A stretch of DNA of 55,301 nt, taken from assembly GCF_004565465.1 (NCBI RefSeq), contig NZ_SRHY01000020.1, positions 1 through 55,301 on the forward strand, in the 5' to 3' direction. Shown here one piece after another: positions 1-8,075 of the stretch. How positions within the stretch are numbered: position 1 is the stretch's first letter; each line of letters opens with the position of its first letter. The DNA comes from Lentibacillus salicampi. GTDB taxonomy: Bacteria > Bacillota > Bacilli > Bacillales > Amphibacillaceae. The notes under the pieces are model-generated. The model was not told the DNA's origin, did not search any database, and was given only the letters and a program-made list of their open reading frames with translations. The position numbers and the translations under genes were made by a program.

Positions 1-35
1 GCGTGCTCATTAATTATATAGAAGGTATCGCGTAA

Positions 36-120
36 GTGGTACATTTATTTGTCATTTGATGGTACATTTCTTGTCATTCGGTGGTAAATAACATGTCACT
101 AGTGGTACATTTTGTTGACC
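36..120. repeat. IS21-type multiple terminal repeats
   Basis: Four units of about 20-25 bp share the words GGTACATT (or GGTAAATA) and TGTCA/TTGAC. This layered end structure is typical of IS21-family elements. The transposase genes would lie left of the window, so the call rests on the repeats alone. Confidence 0.4.
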
Positions 121-202
121 GTAATCAATGGAACGGACAACATCATAGTGGTTACGGAATCATGGAAACTGGATACGTTTCTCTTTAACTTCTATAATAA
201 AA

Positions 203-258
203 AGTGGTCAAGAAATATTGACCACTTTGACCACAATTTGACCACAATTTGACCACAT
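203..258. repeat. Phased TTGACCAC sites, likely integrase arm sites
   Basis: TTGACCAC occurs at 218, 227, 238 and 249. The last three are spaced exactly 11 bp, one helical turn. The first forms a 9-bp perfect inverted repeat with AGTGGTCAA at 203-211. The array lies about 100 bp from a tRNA 3' fragment, as expected for arm-type binding sites of a tyrosine recombinase. No integrase gene is visible. Confidence 0.45.
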
Positions 259-360
259 CAAAAATATTTATTATTAGTTATCATGAGTTATCACAAAACA
301 AAAACCTTGTTAAATCAATGTTTTCATCACTTCATGATAATAAATTAATCTTATGCTTTT

Positions 361-404
361 GCTTGACAGGCATGAGGTCGGTGGTTCGAGCCCACTCGGA
401 ATCA
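361..404 (+). other. 3' fragment of tRNA-Val(GAC), probable attachment site
   Basis: The sequence holds a TTGACAG anticodon loop (GAC) with the 3' half of its stem, a full T-arm (GGTGG-TTCGAGC-CCACT) and the 3' acceptor strand CGGAATC plus discriminator A. This matches the 3' part of a Bacillus tRNA-Val(GAC). The D-arm and the 5' acceptor strand (GATTCCG expected) are absent upstream, so this is not a working tRNA. Integrative elements that insert into tRNA genes leave such duplicates, with the restored tRNA at the other end. The element would then lie to the left. Confidence 0.7.
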
Positions 405-485
405 TCCTACCAGGTATGACATCACTTGTTCAGAAGTGGTGTCATATTTTTTGTCATACGGTCTTCAAAAATTTCACCCTCATAC

Positions 486-593
486 GCCCCCAAACGATCA
501 TTTCTTTCGATTATAATAGTGAGACACCTTATTTTTTGAAAATAGAACGATGTCTCTTTACCCTATAATCGAAAGAAAGTCGGGTTTGGGGGC
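486..593. mobile_element. MITE-like 108-bp inverted-repeat element
   Basis: Arms of 30 bp at 486-515 and 564-593 are inverted copies. The outer 10 bp (GCCCCCAAAC) and inner 15 bp (TTTCTTTCGATTATA) match exactly, with a divergent block of 5 between them. A second pair, GAGACA and TGTCTC, continues the pairing inward. There is no coding capacity. It looks like a non-autonomous transposable element or an internally deleted IS; the family is not recognised and no clear target duplication is seen. Confidence 0.45.
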
Positions 594-735
594 ATTTGTT
601 TCAGAAAAGATTGTTTCTTACGGGTGGGAATTAACTCTTGATGGGAACGAAACGATTAATTGTATACGTAAAACAAATATACAACTGAAGGGTATACGTA
701 AGTGACATATACATTATTAAATATCAACCAAATAT

Positions 736-961
736 GCCGACAAACATTGCAACGGCCGATTGGTCGCCTGTCATGAAGGTGGATACAGCACAGCTTATGT
801 GCCGTTTTGCACACTACGGGTGATTGAAGCATTGCGCGAGAAGCACAGTGCTGTGGAAGACCCGTTTGATCTGGGATTCCATGAAGGGCCGATTTATCCG
901 CCACCAAACGGAAGCTGTTCAGTGGGCGATTGAGGTTCAATCGGATTATTGGAATCTGTGA
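736..961 (+). pseudogene. Class II histone deacetylase-like C-terminal remnant
   Basis: Frame 1 from 736 reads GRLVACHEGGYSTAYVPFC, then VIEAL and VEDPF. These are hallmarks of the C-terminal part of bacterial class II histone deacetylase-like/acetylpolyamine amidohydrolase proteins. Near 898-903 the homology moves to another frame, which reads HQTEAVQWAIEV and ends at TGA 959-961. The first two thirds of the gene and any start codon are missing. It is therefore both truncated and frameshifted, and sits directly downstream of the mobile-element junction. Confidence 0.6.
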
Positions 962-1034
962 TGGGCTGTTTTGGTGGGATAAGTGGACATATCAACCGAA
1001 TGTTAATTCTTAGTTAGCCACATTTTATAACCGT

Positions 1035-1931
1035 TTATACGTTATCGTGACCGCCTTCTTCCATCACTTTATTAGAGCTAGTTCGGTGATCGTAATATTG
1101 GGAAATGCGGATTTTATATTCGAGATTATTTTTATAGTCTTTGGAAAATACAGTTGCATAGAGTACATCCAACAGGAAAGAGATCGAACCATTCGAGCTG
1201 AAACTGCCTATTTTTGAAAACAATTTTTCCCGAGTGGTTATTCTAAAAATACAGTCGGCATGTTTTGTTAAGGTATTGTTTCCAATACTTGTTAAAGCAA
1301 TGATCGGCGTTTTTCTTTTCTTTAACATTGGTAATAAGCTAGTAATGGTTGATGTTTCCCCGGTATAGGAGATAACAATCGCACATGTATTTGAATTGCA
1401 GTTGGCCGCTTCATGTCCAGGATCAACCGAAACGAGATTGACCTTTTTGCCAATTCGAATCATCTGTGATTTAAAATCATGACAGATGAGCAGGTTGTTG
1501 TTCAAAGAAAATATTTTTATTTCTTCTGCCTGATTCAGAAGGTCTGTTGCCTTTTGTAATTCATCATTGTTTATGAGAGATAATGTGTCACTAATGGTCA
1601 TTTGATTCAATAAAGCCATTTTGTTCGCAATGGTTATTTCATTGTCGCGTTCATTAAATGGGAAATTCGCATCGATATCATTAAAGTGACTGTTTAGATA
1701 GTCAATTTCCTCCAAAAATATATTTTTTAGCTCAATCCAGCCATGATAGCCAAGTTTTTTGGCAATTCGTATTAGCGTAGAGGGATGGGTGTACGTCTGC
1801 TCAGCTATTTGTTTGGCTGTTTTATCTTTAATATTCTCCCGCTCATCAAACATATAATGAATGATTGCTTTTTCAGATGGAGAGAACATATCGTCTTTCA
1901 TTTTTTCCGTTAATAACATATCAATCACCAC
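1035..1931 (-). CDS. RpiR/MurR-family transcriptional regulator
   Basis: A 298-residue protein with an N-terminal RpiR-type HTH of about 80 residues (SPSEKAIIHYM, then TAKQIAEQTYTHPSTLIRIA) and a C-terminal SIS sugar-phosphate-binding domain (about residues 125-260, with VISYTGETSTITSLLP). RpiR proteins usually sense a phosphosugar and repress or activate neighbouring sugar genes. It is divergent from the 6-phospho-beta-glucosidase gene and shares a 140-bp intergenic region with palindromic sites. The likely role is control of beta-glucoside use; the effector is inferred only. An ATG a few codons in (residue 5) is an alternative start. Confidence 0.85.
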   Translation of the reverse strand: MVIDMLLTEKMKDDMFSPSEKAIIHYMFDERENIKDKTAKQIAEQTYTHPSTLIRIAKKLGYHGWIELKNIFLEEIDYLNSHFNDIDANFPFNERDNEITIANKMALLNQMTISDTLSLINNDELQKATDLLNQAEEIKIFSLNNNLLICHDFKSQMIRIGKKVNLVSVDPGHEAANCNSNTCAIVISYTGETSTITSLLPMLKKRKTPIIALTSIGNNTLTKHADCIFRITTREKLFSKIGSFSSNGSISFLLDVLYATVFSKDYKNNLEYKIRISQYYDHRTSSNKVMEEGGHDNV

Positions 1932-1945
1932 CTATAGTATATCCG

Positions 1946-1996
1946 TTGTAAATCGCATTTACAAAAATAACGTTTTTTTGTAAATGATTTGTAAAC
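1946..1996. promoter_or_regulatory. Putative RpiR operator in divergent intergenic region
   Basis: A perfect inverted repeat TTGTAAAT-CGC-ATTTACAA lies at 1946-1964. Two more half-sites, TTTGTAAAT (1977-1985) and TTTGTAAAC (1988-1996), follow at 11-bp spacing. They lie between the divergent regulator and glucosidase genes, where the regulator would be expected to bind. Confidence 0.5.
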
Positions 1997-2071
1997 AGTA
2001 AATGATAATGGCTCCGTTCCCTTGTTTGTTGCTTCTGTTGTTTTACAATAGAAGTAGAGGAGGAATGATGT

Positions 2072-3454
2072 ATGTCAAAAGGTGTAAAGATTGCAACCAT
2101 TGGCGGAGGAAGCAGCTATACTCCGGAATTGATGGAAGGATTTATTAACAGATATGAAGAACTTCCAATAAGCGAAATTTGGCTTGTTGATATTGAAGAT
2201 GGCAAGGAAAAACTTGAAAAAGTTGGCAAAATGGCCCAAAGAATGTGGGATGCCTCCCCTTATGATGTAAAAGTCCATTTAACATTAGACCGACGTGAGG
2301 CATTGAAAGATGCTGACTTTGTAACAACGCAATTCAGGGTTGGTTTATTAGATGCCCGGGTAAAAGACGAACGAATCCCTTTGTCCCATGGTATGGTGGG
2401 ACAGGAAACCAATGGAGCCGGGGGAATTTTCAAAGCGTTCAGAACGATTCCGGTTATTTTAAGCATTGTGGAAGATATGAAAGAATTATGCCCGAATGCC
2501 TGGTTAATCAACTTCACGAACCCGGCTGGAATGGTTACGGACGCCATTATACGCTATGGTGAATGGGAAAAAGTTCTTGGTTTGTGCAATGTTCCGGTTG
2601 GTGCCATGATGGCTGAATCGGAATTAATTGGAAAATCCCAGGATGAACTCGTTTATGCTTTTGCCGGTATAAACCATTTCCATTGGCATCGTGTCAAAGA
2701 TTTACAAGGGAATGATGTGACTTCCGAAATCATCGATAAAATGTACAGTAACGATTCGGGAATACCAGCAAATATCCATGATATACCATTCTTTATCGAA
2801 CAGCTGAAACAGATGAATATGATTCCGTGCGGTTATCATCGTTATTATTACCGAACTGAAGAAATGCTGCAGTACATGCTCGAGGAATACAATGATCCGA
2901 ATGTTGGTACAAGGGCCCAACAAGTGAAACAGACGGAAGCGGAATTGTTTGAGTTGTATAAAAATCCCGATTTAAATTATAAACCGGAACAATTAGCAAA
3001 ACGCGGTGGTGCCCATTACTCGGATGCCGCTTGTGAAACCATTGCTTCCATCTATGCAAATAAAAATACCCACATTGTCGTTTCAACCAAGAATAATGGT
3101 GCTGTTCCTGATCTTGCTCCGGATGATGTTGTCGAAGTTTCTGCCTATATCGGGGCTACAGGTGCAAGGCCAATTGCTTTCGGTTCTTTTCAATCGGCTG
3201 AAAGAGGTTGGTTGCAATTAATGAAGAACATGGAACTGTGTGTGGAAGAAGCAGCAGTAACCGGTGATTACGGTTTGGCTTTACAAGCATTTACCATCAA
3301 TCCGTTAATCCCAAGTGGTGAAACGGCAAAACGCGTATTGGATGAACTGTTAATTGCCCATAAGAAATATTTACCACAGTTTGCGGGGAAAATTGCGGAA
3401 TTGGAAGCTGCTGGTGTTACCGTTGCAGATGAAGTGGCCGGAACTTTGAACTAA
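2072..3454 (+). CDS. licH: 6-phospho-beta-glucosidase, GH4 family
   Basis: A 460-residue glycoside hydrolase family 4 enzyme that cleaves phosphorylated beta-glucosides in the cytoplasm by an NAD+ and Mn2+ dependent redox mechanism. Visible are the N-terminal dinucleotide loop GGGSSYTPEL (11-20), the substrate motif NFTNPAG (147-153), the metal cysteine in CNVP (Cys172) and His202 in GINHFHW. Length and motifs match LicH/CelF-type enzymes. ATG 2072 follows a GAGGAGG ribosome site. No PTS gene lies in the window, so the importer of the phosphorylated substrate must be elsewhere. The gene ends in a strong terminator. Confidence 0.9.
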   Translation: MSKGVKIATIGGGSSYTPELMEGFINRYEELPISEIWLVDIEDGKEKLEKVGKMAQRMWDASPYDVKVHLTLDRREALKDADFVTTQFRVGLLDARVKDERIPLSHGMVGQETNGAGGIFKAFRTIPVILSIVEDMKELCPNAWLINFTNPAGMVTDAIIRYGEWEKVLGLCNVPVGAMMAESELIGKSQDELVYAFAGINHFHWHRVKDLQGNDVTSEIIDKMYSNDSGIPANIHDIPFFIEQLKQMNMIPCGYHRYYYRTEEMLQYMLEEYNDPNVGTRAQQVKQTEAELFELYKNPDLNYKPEQLAKRGGAHYSDAACETIASIYANKNTHIVVSTKNNGAVPDLAPDDVVEVSAYIGATGARPIAFGSFQSAERGWLQLMKNMELCVEEAAVTGDYGLALQAFTINPLIPSGETAKRVLDELLIAHKKYLPQFAGKIAELEAAGVTVADEVAGTLN

Positions 3455-3474
3455 AAACGTAATTCCATATATAG

Positions 3475-3511
3475 AGGCGTCCTAAAATAAATTTAGGGCG
3501 CCTCCTATTTT
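3475..3511 (+). terminator. Rho-independent terminator after glucosidase gene
   Basis: A 12-bp stem AGGCGTCCTAAA/TTTAGGGCGCCT with an ATAA loop is followed by a T-rich stretch. Confidence 0.8.
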
Positions 3512-3568
3512 ATGACTTCATTTTTACTTAAAATCGGATAAGTAATAAGAGGTGGAGGAGGAGCCTAC

Positions 3569-3645
3569 ATGATTAAATTAGTGTCAACGGATATGGATGG
3601 TACAAATGATTCGGGTTATGCGCTGAATCATCGACAAAATTCGAT
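3569..3645 (+). pseudogene. 5' remnant of a Cof-type HAD phosphatase gene
   Basis: A strong ribosome site (GGTGGAGGAGG) and ATG start a frame reading MIKLVSTDMDGT, the hallmark N-terminus of Cof/HAD phosphatases with the DxD nucleophile motif. ALNHRQNSII further on still resembles the family, but LL(N/D) after DMDGT is missing. After about 25 codons the frame runs into the antisense strand of the neighbouring ylbC-like gene. Only the 5' end survives, joined to unrelated sequence by a deletion or rearrangement. Confidence 0.55.
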
Positions 3646-4769
3646 CATTGTGTCAAATAAGTCTCCGTATAAAAAGGCTGTCCATCATCCTGCAGTGCCA
3701 CACCAACCGCCATTAGTCGAAAATCATCATGCAAAATGTTTTTCCGGTGCCCTTTTGAATTCATCAGCCCTTGATGCGCATAGATGCTGCTTGGCTGACC
3801 AGCAGCTAAATTTTCGCCAGCCATTCGAAATTGAACGCCATCAGCTTCCAGGCGGTCGAACGGTGATTCGCCCTCCGGATTTGTATGACTGAAATAATTT
3901 TGCTCGGCCATATCCTGACTGTGGTTGAGCGCAGTTGACTGGGCTGGATCATGCCAATCGAGAATCGGTTGTTCGAACTTTGCCCGGGCAGCGTTGGTTA
4001 GATCAAATAATTGGTATTCCAATCCCTGTCTCAATTGATCGCTTGGCTCTGCAAAAAATGCTTCTTTCTGCTTTTCCATTTCTTCAGATATAATTTGAAT
4101 GGCCGCGATCTGCTCATTTCGATGTTCATCATAAAAGAAGGTGATATAATTGCCATCCAGCTTGAACGTATCCTGTTCCTGGTTATTGTTGATCTGATAA
4201 CGGGTCAGCCCTTTCTGAATCGATTGAATCGGCTCACCATAAGCCTTTCTTACCTCTTGCTTCGTATTATCAAGTGTGATGCCTCCTTTTGAACGAAGCA
4301 GATCCTGATTTGTATACAAACCAGTGACTTGATCATTGTTATTAAAGGCCACCATTACAAAGTTTTGGTAATGGTCATGGTACGTATGCCATTCTGTATG
4401 GTATTCATTTGGCGTAACTCTGGCTGGTTCACCGAGCACTGATTCTACATCTTTTTTTTCATCTGTCACTTCAATATTATGGATGGAAAAGGATTGTTCT
4501 GTTGGTTCAGCTAATTCAGGGGATGGGACAGATGGACTTTCTTCAGCGCCTTCAAACTGGTCAGAAATGAAACCTGCGACGTATTCGATTGAATGACCAA
4601 TATATGTGATTAGCGTATCAACGGATTCGCTGTTACGTATGTCATGAACATCCTGCTTCATTTCATCCCATACACCGCTTGCACCATCCTGTTTATAATC
4701 ATCGGCATAGACGAACCATAACAGGCCGGCAACAAGTATTAACAAAAGAATCGTTCTGATTTTCGGCAA
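3645..4769 (-). CDS. ylbC: CAP-domain protein, YlbC-like
   Basis: A 374-residue protein with an N-terminal hydrophobic segment (residues 5-22, signal anchor), a linker rich in Pro/Glu, a CAP-associated N-terminal domain (about 95-230) and a C-terminal CAP/SCP domain (about 245-370). The CAP domain has LTNAARAKF, HSQDMAEQNYFSHTNP, AGENLA and SKGHRKNIL. Domain order matches Bacillus YlbC/YtxX-type proteins, which are membrane-anchored or secreted and of unknown molecular function. Possible metal and active-site His/Glu residues of CAP domains are present. Its 3' end abuts the HAD remnant on the other strand. Confidence 0.8.
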   Translation of the reverse strand: MPKIRTILLLILVAGLLWFVYADDYKQDGASGVWDEMKQDVHDIRNSESVDTLITYIGHSIEYVAGFISDQFEGAEESPSVPSPELAEPTEQSFSIHNIEVTDEKKDVESVLGEPARVTPNEYHTEWHTYHDHYQNFVMVAFNNNDQVTGLYTNQDLLRSKGGITLDNTKQEVRKAYGEPIQSIQKGLTRYQINNNQEQDTFKLDGNYITFFYDEHRNEQIAAIQIISEEMEKQKEAFFAEPSDQLRQGLEYQLFDLTNAARAKFEQPILDWHDPAQSTALNHSQDMAEQNYFSHTNPEGESPFDRLEADGVQFRMAGENLAAGQPSSIYAHQGLMNSKGHRKNILHDDFRLMAVGVALQDDGQPFYTETYLTQ

Positions 4770-5095
4770 AATCTCACTCCTATCATTTGTTTTGCCGTGG
4801 ATGTTTATCTTTTGTACATGCTGGATATTTTCGCTTGTTACCCCGTTTGTTCAATGATAAATGACAAATGCCCTCACCTGCTTCCATATCAGGGCAACAG
4901 GAAATATCCTCTAAACCCTATTATAACGCTTTTGCTATCCATATAGCCAATGCATCTACTTAAAACGAATACAAATTCATTCTATGTTAATGGAGAAAAG
5001 TAAGTTTATGTTATAATGTGATGGATGATATTCAAACGATAAAACACTCAAAATCTTTTTCAAGCGTGAATCATGAATGAGGTAATTTTGCGGTT
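4770..5095. other. Intergenic region with divergent promoter-like elements
   Basis: On the minus strand TATAAT at 4920-4925 could serve ylbC, with a poorly spaced TTGGCT at 4945-4950. On the plus strand TATAAT at 5012-5017 could serve mvaS but lacks a good -35. No RNA gene is recognised here. Confidence 0.3.
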
Positions 5096-5215
5096 ATGCC
5101 GGATAGTAAAATCTATACCTATACAGACTGCCTAGCGATGGAAGATGATTATTTTCAGGAGAAATTTTTACTGAATGAACCATTGTTTGAAAAAACATCT
5201 TTAAAAACTGCATGA
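5096..5215 (+). CDS. Small ORF upstream of mvaS, unrecognised
   Basis: An ATG-initiated frame of 39 codons begins MPDSKIYTYTDCLAMEDD, with GAGGT about 14 nt upstream. The opening is faintly like the N-terminus of Uma2-type nucleases, so it could be a decayed fragment, but similarity is too weak to claim. It ends just before the mvaS ribosome site. Confidence 0.2.
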   Translation: MPDSKIYTYTDCLAMEDDYFQEKFLLNEPLFEKTSLKTA

Positions 5216-5260
5216 TTTACGGTGAAAATGATGAATTTGTTAAGGAAAAGGAGAAGTATC

Positions 5261-6436
5261 TTGAAAATAGGAATTGATAAAATAGGTTTTTATGCACCAC
5301 ATTTATATGTAGATATGATCGAACTGGCTGAGAAGAGGGGCGTGGATCCGGATAAATTTACAATCGGCATCGGACAGGATAAGATGGCAGTCGCTCCAAT
5401 CACACAAGACGCTGTCACGATGGCAGCCAATGCTGCATCAGACATTCTTGACGATGCTGATAAACAGGCGATTGACTTTGTCATATTCGGTACTGAGACA
5501 GGGGTCGACAGTTCCAAGTCGGCGGCGGTTTATGTGCATGAGCTGCTTGGCTTGAATCCATATGCCCGGGCGATCGAAGTGAAACAAGCATGCTATGGGG
5601 CGACAGCAGGCATTCAAATGGCAAAAGCGCATATCGCCATGAACACGGACAGCAAGGTGCTTGTACTGGGTTCGGACATTGCCCGCTATGGTCTGCATAC
5701 ATCCGGTGAGGCAACACAAGGAGCAGGAGCGGTTGCTTTATTGATCAGTGCGGATCCGCATATTATGGCCCTAGAAGATCAAAGCGTTTATTTCACCGCT
5801 GACGTGATGGATTTCTGGCGTCCGGTCTATTCCGATAAAGCTTTTGCAGACGGCAAGCTTTCCAACGAGCAGTATATCGCGTTTTTTTCCAAAGTCTGGG
5901 AACAATACAAGGCGAAATCCGGTCTGGGTTTTGAAGACTTTGAAGCGATGACGTTCCATCTGCCGTATACGAAAATGGGCAAAAAGGCTCTTAACCCCGT
6001 TTTGGATGAAACGACAGAAGACGTGCAGGAACGGCTGAAATCGAATTATCAAATCAGTACCGGCTATAACCGGAATGTCGGCAATATTTATACCGGTTCA
6101 CTTTATTTAAGCCTGCTTTCGCTGCTTGAACAAAAAGATGACCTGCAGGCGAGTGCGCGGATTGGTATGTTCAGTTATGGTTCTGGAGCAGTGGGCGAAT
6201 TCTTTACAGGCATTCTGCAAAATGACTATCGGAACTATCTGTGCATCAAACAGCATAGTGCGTTGTTTGCATCAAGAAGAGAAGTAACGGTTGAAGAATA
6301 TGAGGCTATTTTTGAAGAAACACTGCCAACGGACGGAGCCAGAGTCGAACTGGACGTCAAAAATGACCCGGCAGAAATCTGTCTTGCAGGTGTGACCGCG
6401 CATAAACGGCAGTATGTGAATAAGTCAAACGGATGA
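5261..6436 (+). CDS. mvaS: Hydroxymethylglutaryl-CoA synthase
   Basis: A 391-residue enzyme condensing acetyl-CoA with acetoacetyl-CoA to HMG-CoA, the entry step of the mevalonate route to isoprenoids. The bacterial HMG-CoA synthase catalytic triad falls at the expected numbers when TTG 5261 is the start: Glu79 (TETGVDSSKS), Cys111 (KQACYGATAG) and His233 (TFHLPYTKMG). AAGGAG lies just upstream of this TTG. An in-frame ATG further upstream adds a non-homologous leader and is not preferred. No other mevalonate gene is in the window. Confidence 0.92.
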   Translation: MKIGIDKIGFYAPHLYVDMIELAEKRGVDPDKFTIGIGQDKMAVAPITQDAVTMAANAASDILDDADKQAIDFVIFGTETGVDSSKSAAVYVHELLGLNPYARAIEVKQACYGATAGIQMAKAHIAMNTDSKVLVLGSDIARYGLHTSGEATQGAGAVALLISADPHIMALEDQSVYFTADVMDFWRPVYSDKAFADGKLSNEQYIAFFSKVWEQYKAKSGLGFEDFEAMTFHLPYTKMGKKALNPVLDETTEDVQERLKSNYQISTGYNRNVGNIYTGSLYLSLLSLLEQKDDLQASARIGMFSYGSGAVGEFFTGILQNDYRNYLCIKQHSALFASRREVTVEEYEAIFEETLPTDGARVELDVKNDPAEICLAGVTAHKRQYVNKSNG

Positions 6437-6445
6437 GGACTTTGC

Positions 6446-6474
6446 AGCCGTCAGCTAAATAAAAACTGGCGGCT
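6446..6474 (+). terminator. Probable terminator after mvaS
   Basis: A 9-bp stem AGCCGTCAG/CTGGCGGCT with one G-U pair lies 10 nt after the stop. The T-tract is short, so termination may be weak. Confidence 0.45.
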
Positions 6475-6598
6475 TTCCTGTGGTCAGCAATTTTTCGAAT
6501 TGTTAACCGGCTTACCATTTAGTGGCCATGAGTTGATTGCAGAAAAGGTGTCATTTGTTTACCGGTTTTTGGACACGCTATGAACAGGTGATGCAACG

Positions 6599-6865
6599 AT
6601 GAAAGCAAGCGAAATGGAAACAAAGCGGTTTGACAAAGCGCTGGATGAAATTCTTGATTTATTCAATAATCTTGAGGAAGATAAACCGGTTATTCAGTTT
6701 GACACGGGGGTCCTTGAAAATATTGAACGTGCTAAACGAAAGTATGGCAGTGATATAGTCGATGAAAAAATCAATACCGTCGTACACGAAATGCTTTCCT
6801 GGCTTGACCTTGATGATGTTGAAACAGAGGAGGAAGAAGAGGATAATACCAATACTGAGGAATAA
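6599..6865 (+). CDS. Mistic-family membrane-associating protein
   Basis: An 88-residue, very acidic protein. Residues 30-70 (KPVIQFDTGVLENIERAK, then KYGSDIVDEKINTVVHEML) align by eye with B. subtilis Mistic (PLIQLDDDTAELMKQARDMY, then LNEKLNTIIKQIL). Length fits the short Mistic homologues of other bacilli, which lack the first 25 or so residues. Mistic is an unusual helical protein that inserts in or binds the membrane without a signal sequence, and in B. subtilis it precedes the potassium channel gene yugO. Here no channel gene follows. The C-terminus is a Glu/Asp/Thr-rich tail. AGGTGA provides the ribosome site. Confidence 0.65.
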   Translation: MKASEMETKRFDKALDEILDLFNNLEEDKPVIQFDTGVLENIERAKRKYGSDIVDEKINTVVHEMLSWLDLDDVETEEEEEDNTNTEE

Positions 6866-6954
6866 TCGATAAAAACAAGTAGATTGCTGACCGCATGAGA
6901 TTATGACATGCTTAATAATTGAAAAACGGTTGATTTATGAAGGGGGACGTGTTC

Positions 6955-7944
6955 ATGAAAGGTGTTATCGTTGAACAGCCAGGCGGTCCGGAACAGTTGC
7001 ATGTGACTGAACTAATCGCTCCAGAATCCGAACAGGGGGATTTGCTCATAAAGGTTCATAACGCCGCCGTGAACCGGACAGATATCATGACAAGGGAAGG
7101 CAAGTCAGGCTATGCCAAGAGTCCGGTCATAGGAATTGAAGTGGCCGGCACTGTTGTTGATGCAAATGGCAGCGGAACTTTTTCAGCCGGTGACAGGGTT
7201 ATGGGGCTCGTCAATGGTGGCGGGTATGCTGAGTATGCGATTATGCCGGCTGAGCGCGCGATGCGTATTCCGGAAAATTTGTCGTTTGCAGAAGCGGCTG
7301 CCATTCCTGAAGTTTTTCTGACAGCCTATCAGACACTCTATTGGCTCGGCAAACTGCAAAAACAGGAGACCGTCTTAATTCATGCCGGTGCCAGTGGCGT
7401 CGGAACGGCTGCTATTCAAATGGCTAAACAGCTTTCAGATGCCAAAGTGATTGTAACTGCCGGATCAGAAAGAAAACTCAATTTCTGTCAGGAGCTTGGG
7501 GCTGATGTTCTGATTAACTATAAAGAGCAATCATTCGATGAAGAGGTGTTAAAAGCGACTGACGATAGAGGGGTTGACCTGATCCTTGATTTTATCGGTG
7601 CGGATTACTGGGATAAAAATCTTGCCAGCATTACACAAGGCGGGCGCTGGGTGTTGATTGGTGTACTCGGTGGTGGTGAAGTATCGGACGTAAACCTGAT
7701 GGCGATCATGGCCAAATACATTCAGCTGACCGGCACATTATTGACCCCAAGAAGTGATGCCTATAAAGCAGACTTGAGCAATGAATTTGCGGGGGTCGTT
7801 CTGCCGCATATGAATGACGGAACAATTCGGCCGATTATTGACAGCGTGTATCCGCTTGAACAGGTAACCGAAGCCCACCAACATATGGAGGATAATCAAA
7901 ATATCGGGAAGATTCTTCTTGATACGGATGCTGATGAATCATAG
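6955..7944 (+). CDS. NADPH:quinone oxidoreductase, zinc-free MDR family
   Basis: A 329-residue medium-chain dehydrogenase/reductase of the quinone oxidoreductase branch. An N-terminal GroES-like domain (VNRTDIMTREG, IGIEVAGTV) is followed by a Rossmann domain with HAGASGVGTAAIQMAK. The zinc-binding residues of alcohol dehydrogenases are absent. Such enzymes reduce quinones or enones with NADPH; the physiological substrate is unknown. ATG 6955 is chosen because AGGGGG precedes it. An upstream ATG at 6937 overlaps that ribosome site. Confidence 0.85.
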   Translation: MKGVIVEQPGGPEQLHVTELIAPESEQGDLLIKVHNAAVNRTDIMTREGKSGYAKSPVIGIEVAGTVVDANGSGTFSAGDRVMGLVNGGGYAEYAIMPAERAMRIPENLSFAEAAAIPEVFLTAYQTLYWLGKLQKQETVLIHAGASGVGTAAIQMAKQLSDAKVIVTAGSERKLNFCQELGADVLINYKEQSFDEEVLKATDDRGVDLILDFIGADYWDKNLASITQGGRWVLIGVLGGGEVSDVNLMAIMAKYIQLTGTLLTPRSDAYKADLSNEFAGVVLPHMNDGTIRPIIDSVYPLEQVTEAHQHMEDNQNIGKILLDTDADES

Positions 7945-7963
7945 GAAAGAGTCGAGAAGCCGC

Positions 7964-7992
7964 AAACCTGCGTAAGGGGGCGCGGTTTTTTT
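7964..7992 (+). terminator. Terminator after quinone oxidoreductase gene
   Basis: AAACC-T-GCG pairs with CGC-GGTTT (one bulged T) around a TAAGGGGG loop, followed by a run of seven T. Confidence 0.65.
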
Positions 7993-8014
7993 ATCCCACA
8001 AAAACGAACACCAG

Positions 8015-8043
8015 TTTCTTTTCGTGGGTTGATGTGGTATAAT
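8015..8043 (+). promoter_or_regulatory. Extended -10 promoter for WYL-like gene
   Basis: TATAAT at 8038-8043 is preceded by TG at the extended -10 position (TGGTATAAT). The -35 candidate TTTCTT (8015-8020) at 17 bp is weak, as is common with extended -10 promoters. Confidence 0.55.
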
Positions 8044-8075
8044 GCGAACAAAAGTTCCGAATGGTGGTGTTTGGT

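Noticed and set aside
3645..3892. Extension of the HAD start as a 107-residue gene
   Set aside because: Beyond about codon 25 it is the antisense of the ylbC C-terminus.
5096..5215. Uma2-type nuclease remnant
   Set aside because: Only a few N-terminal residues resemble the family; too weak to call.
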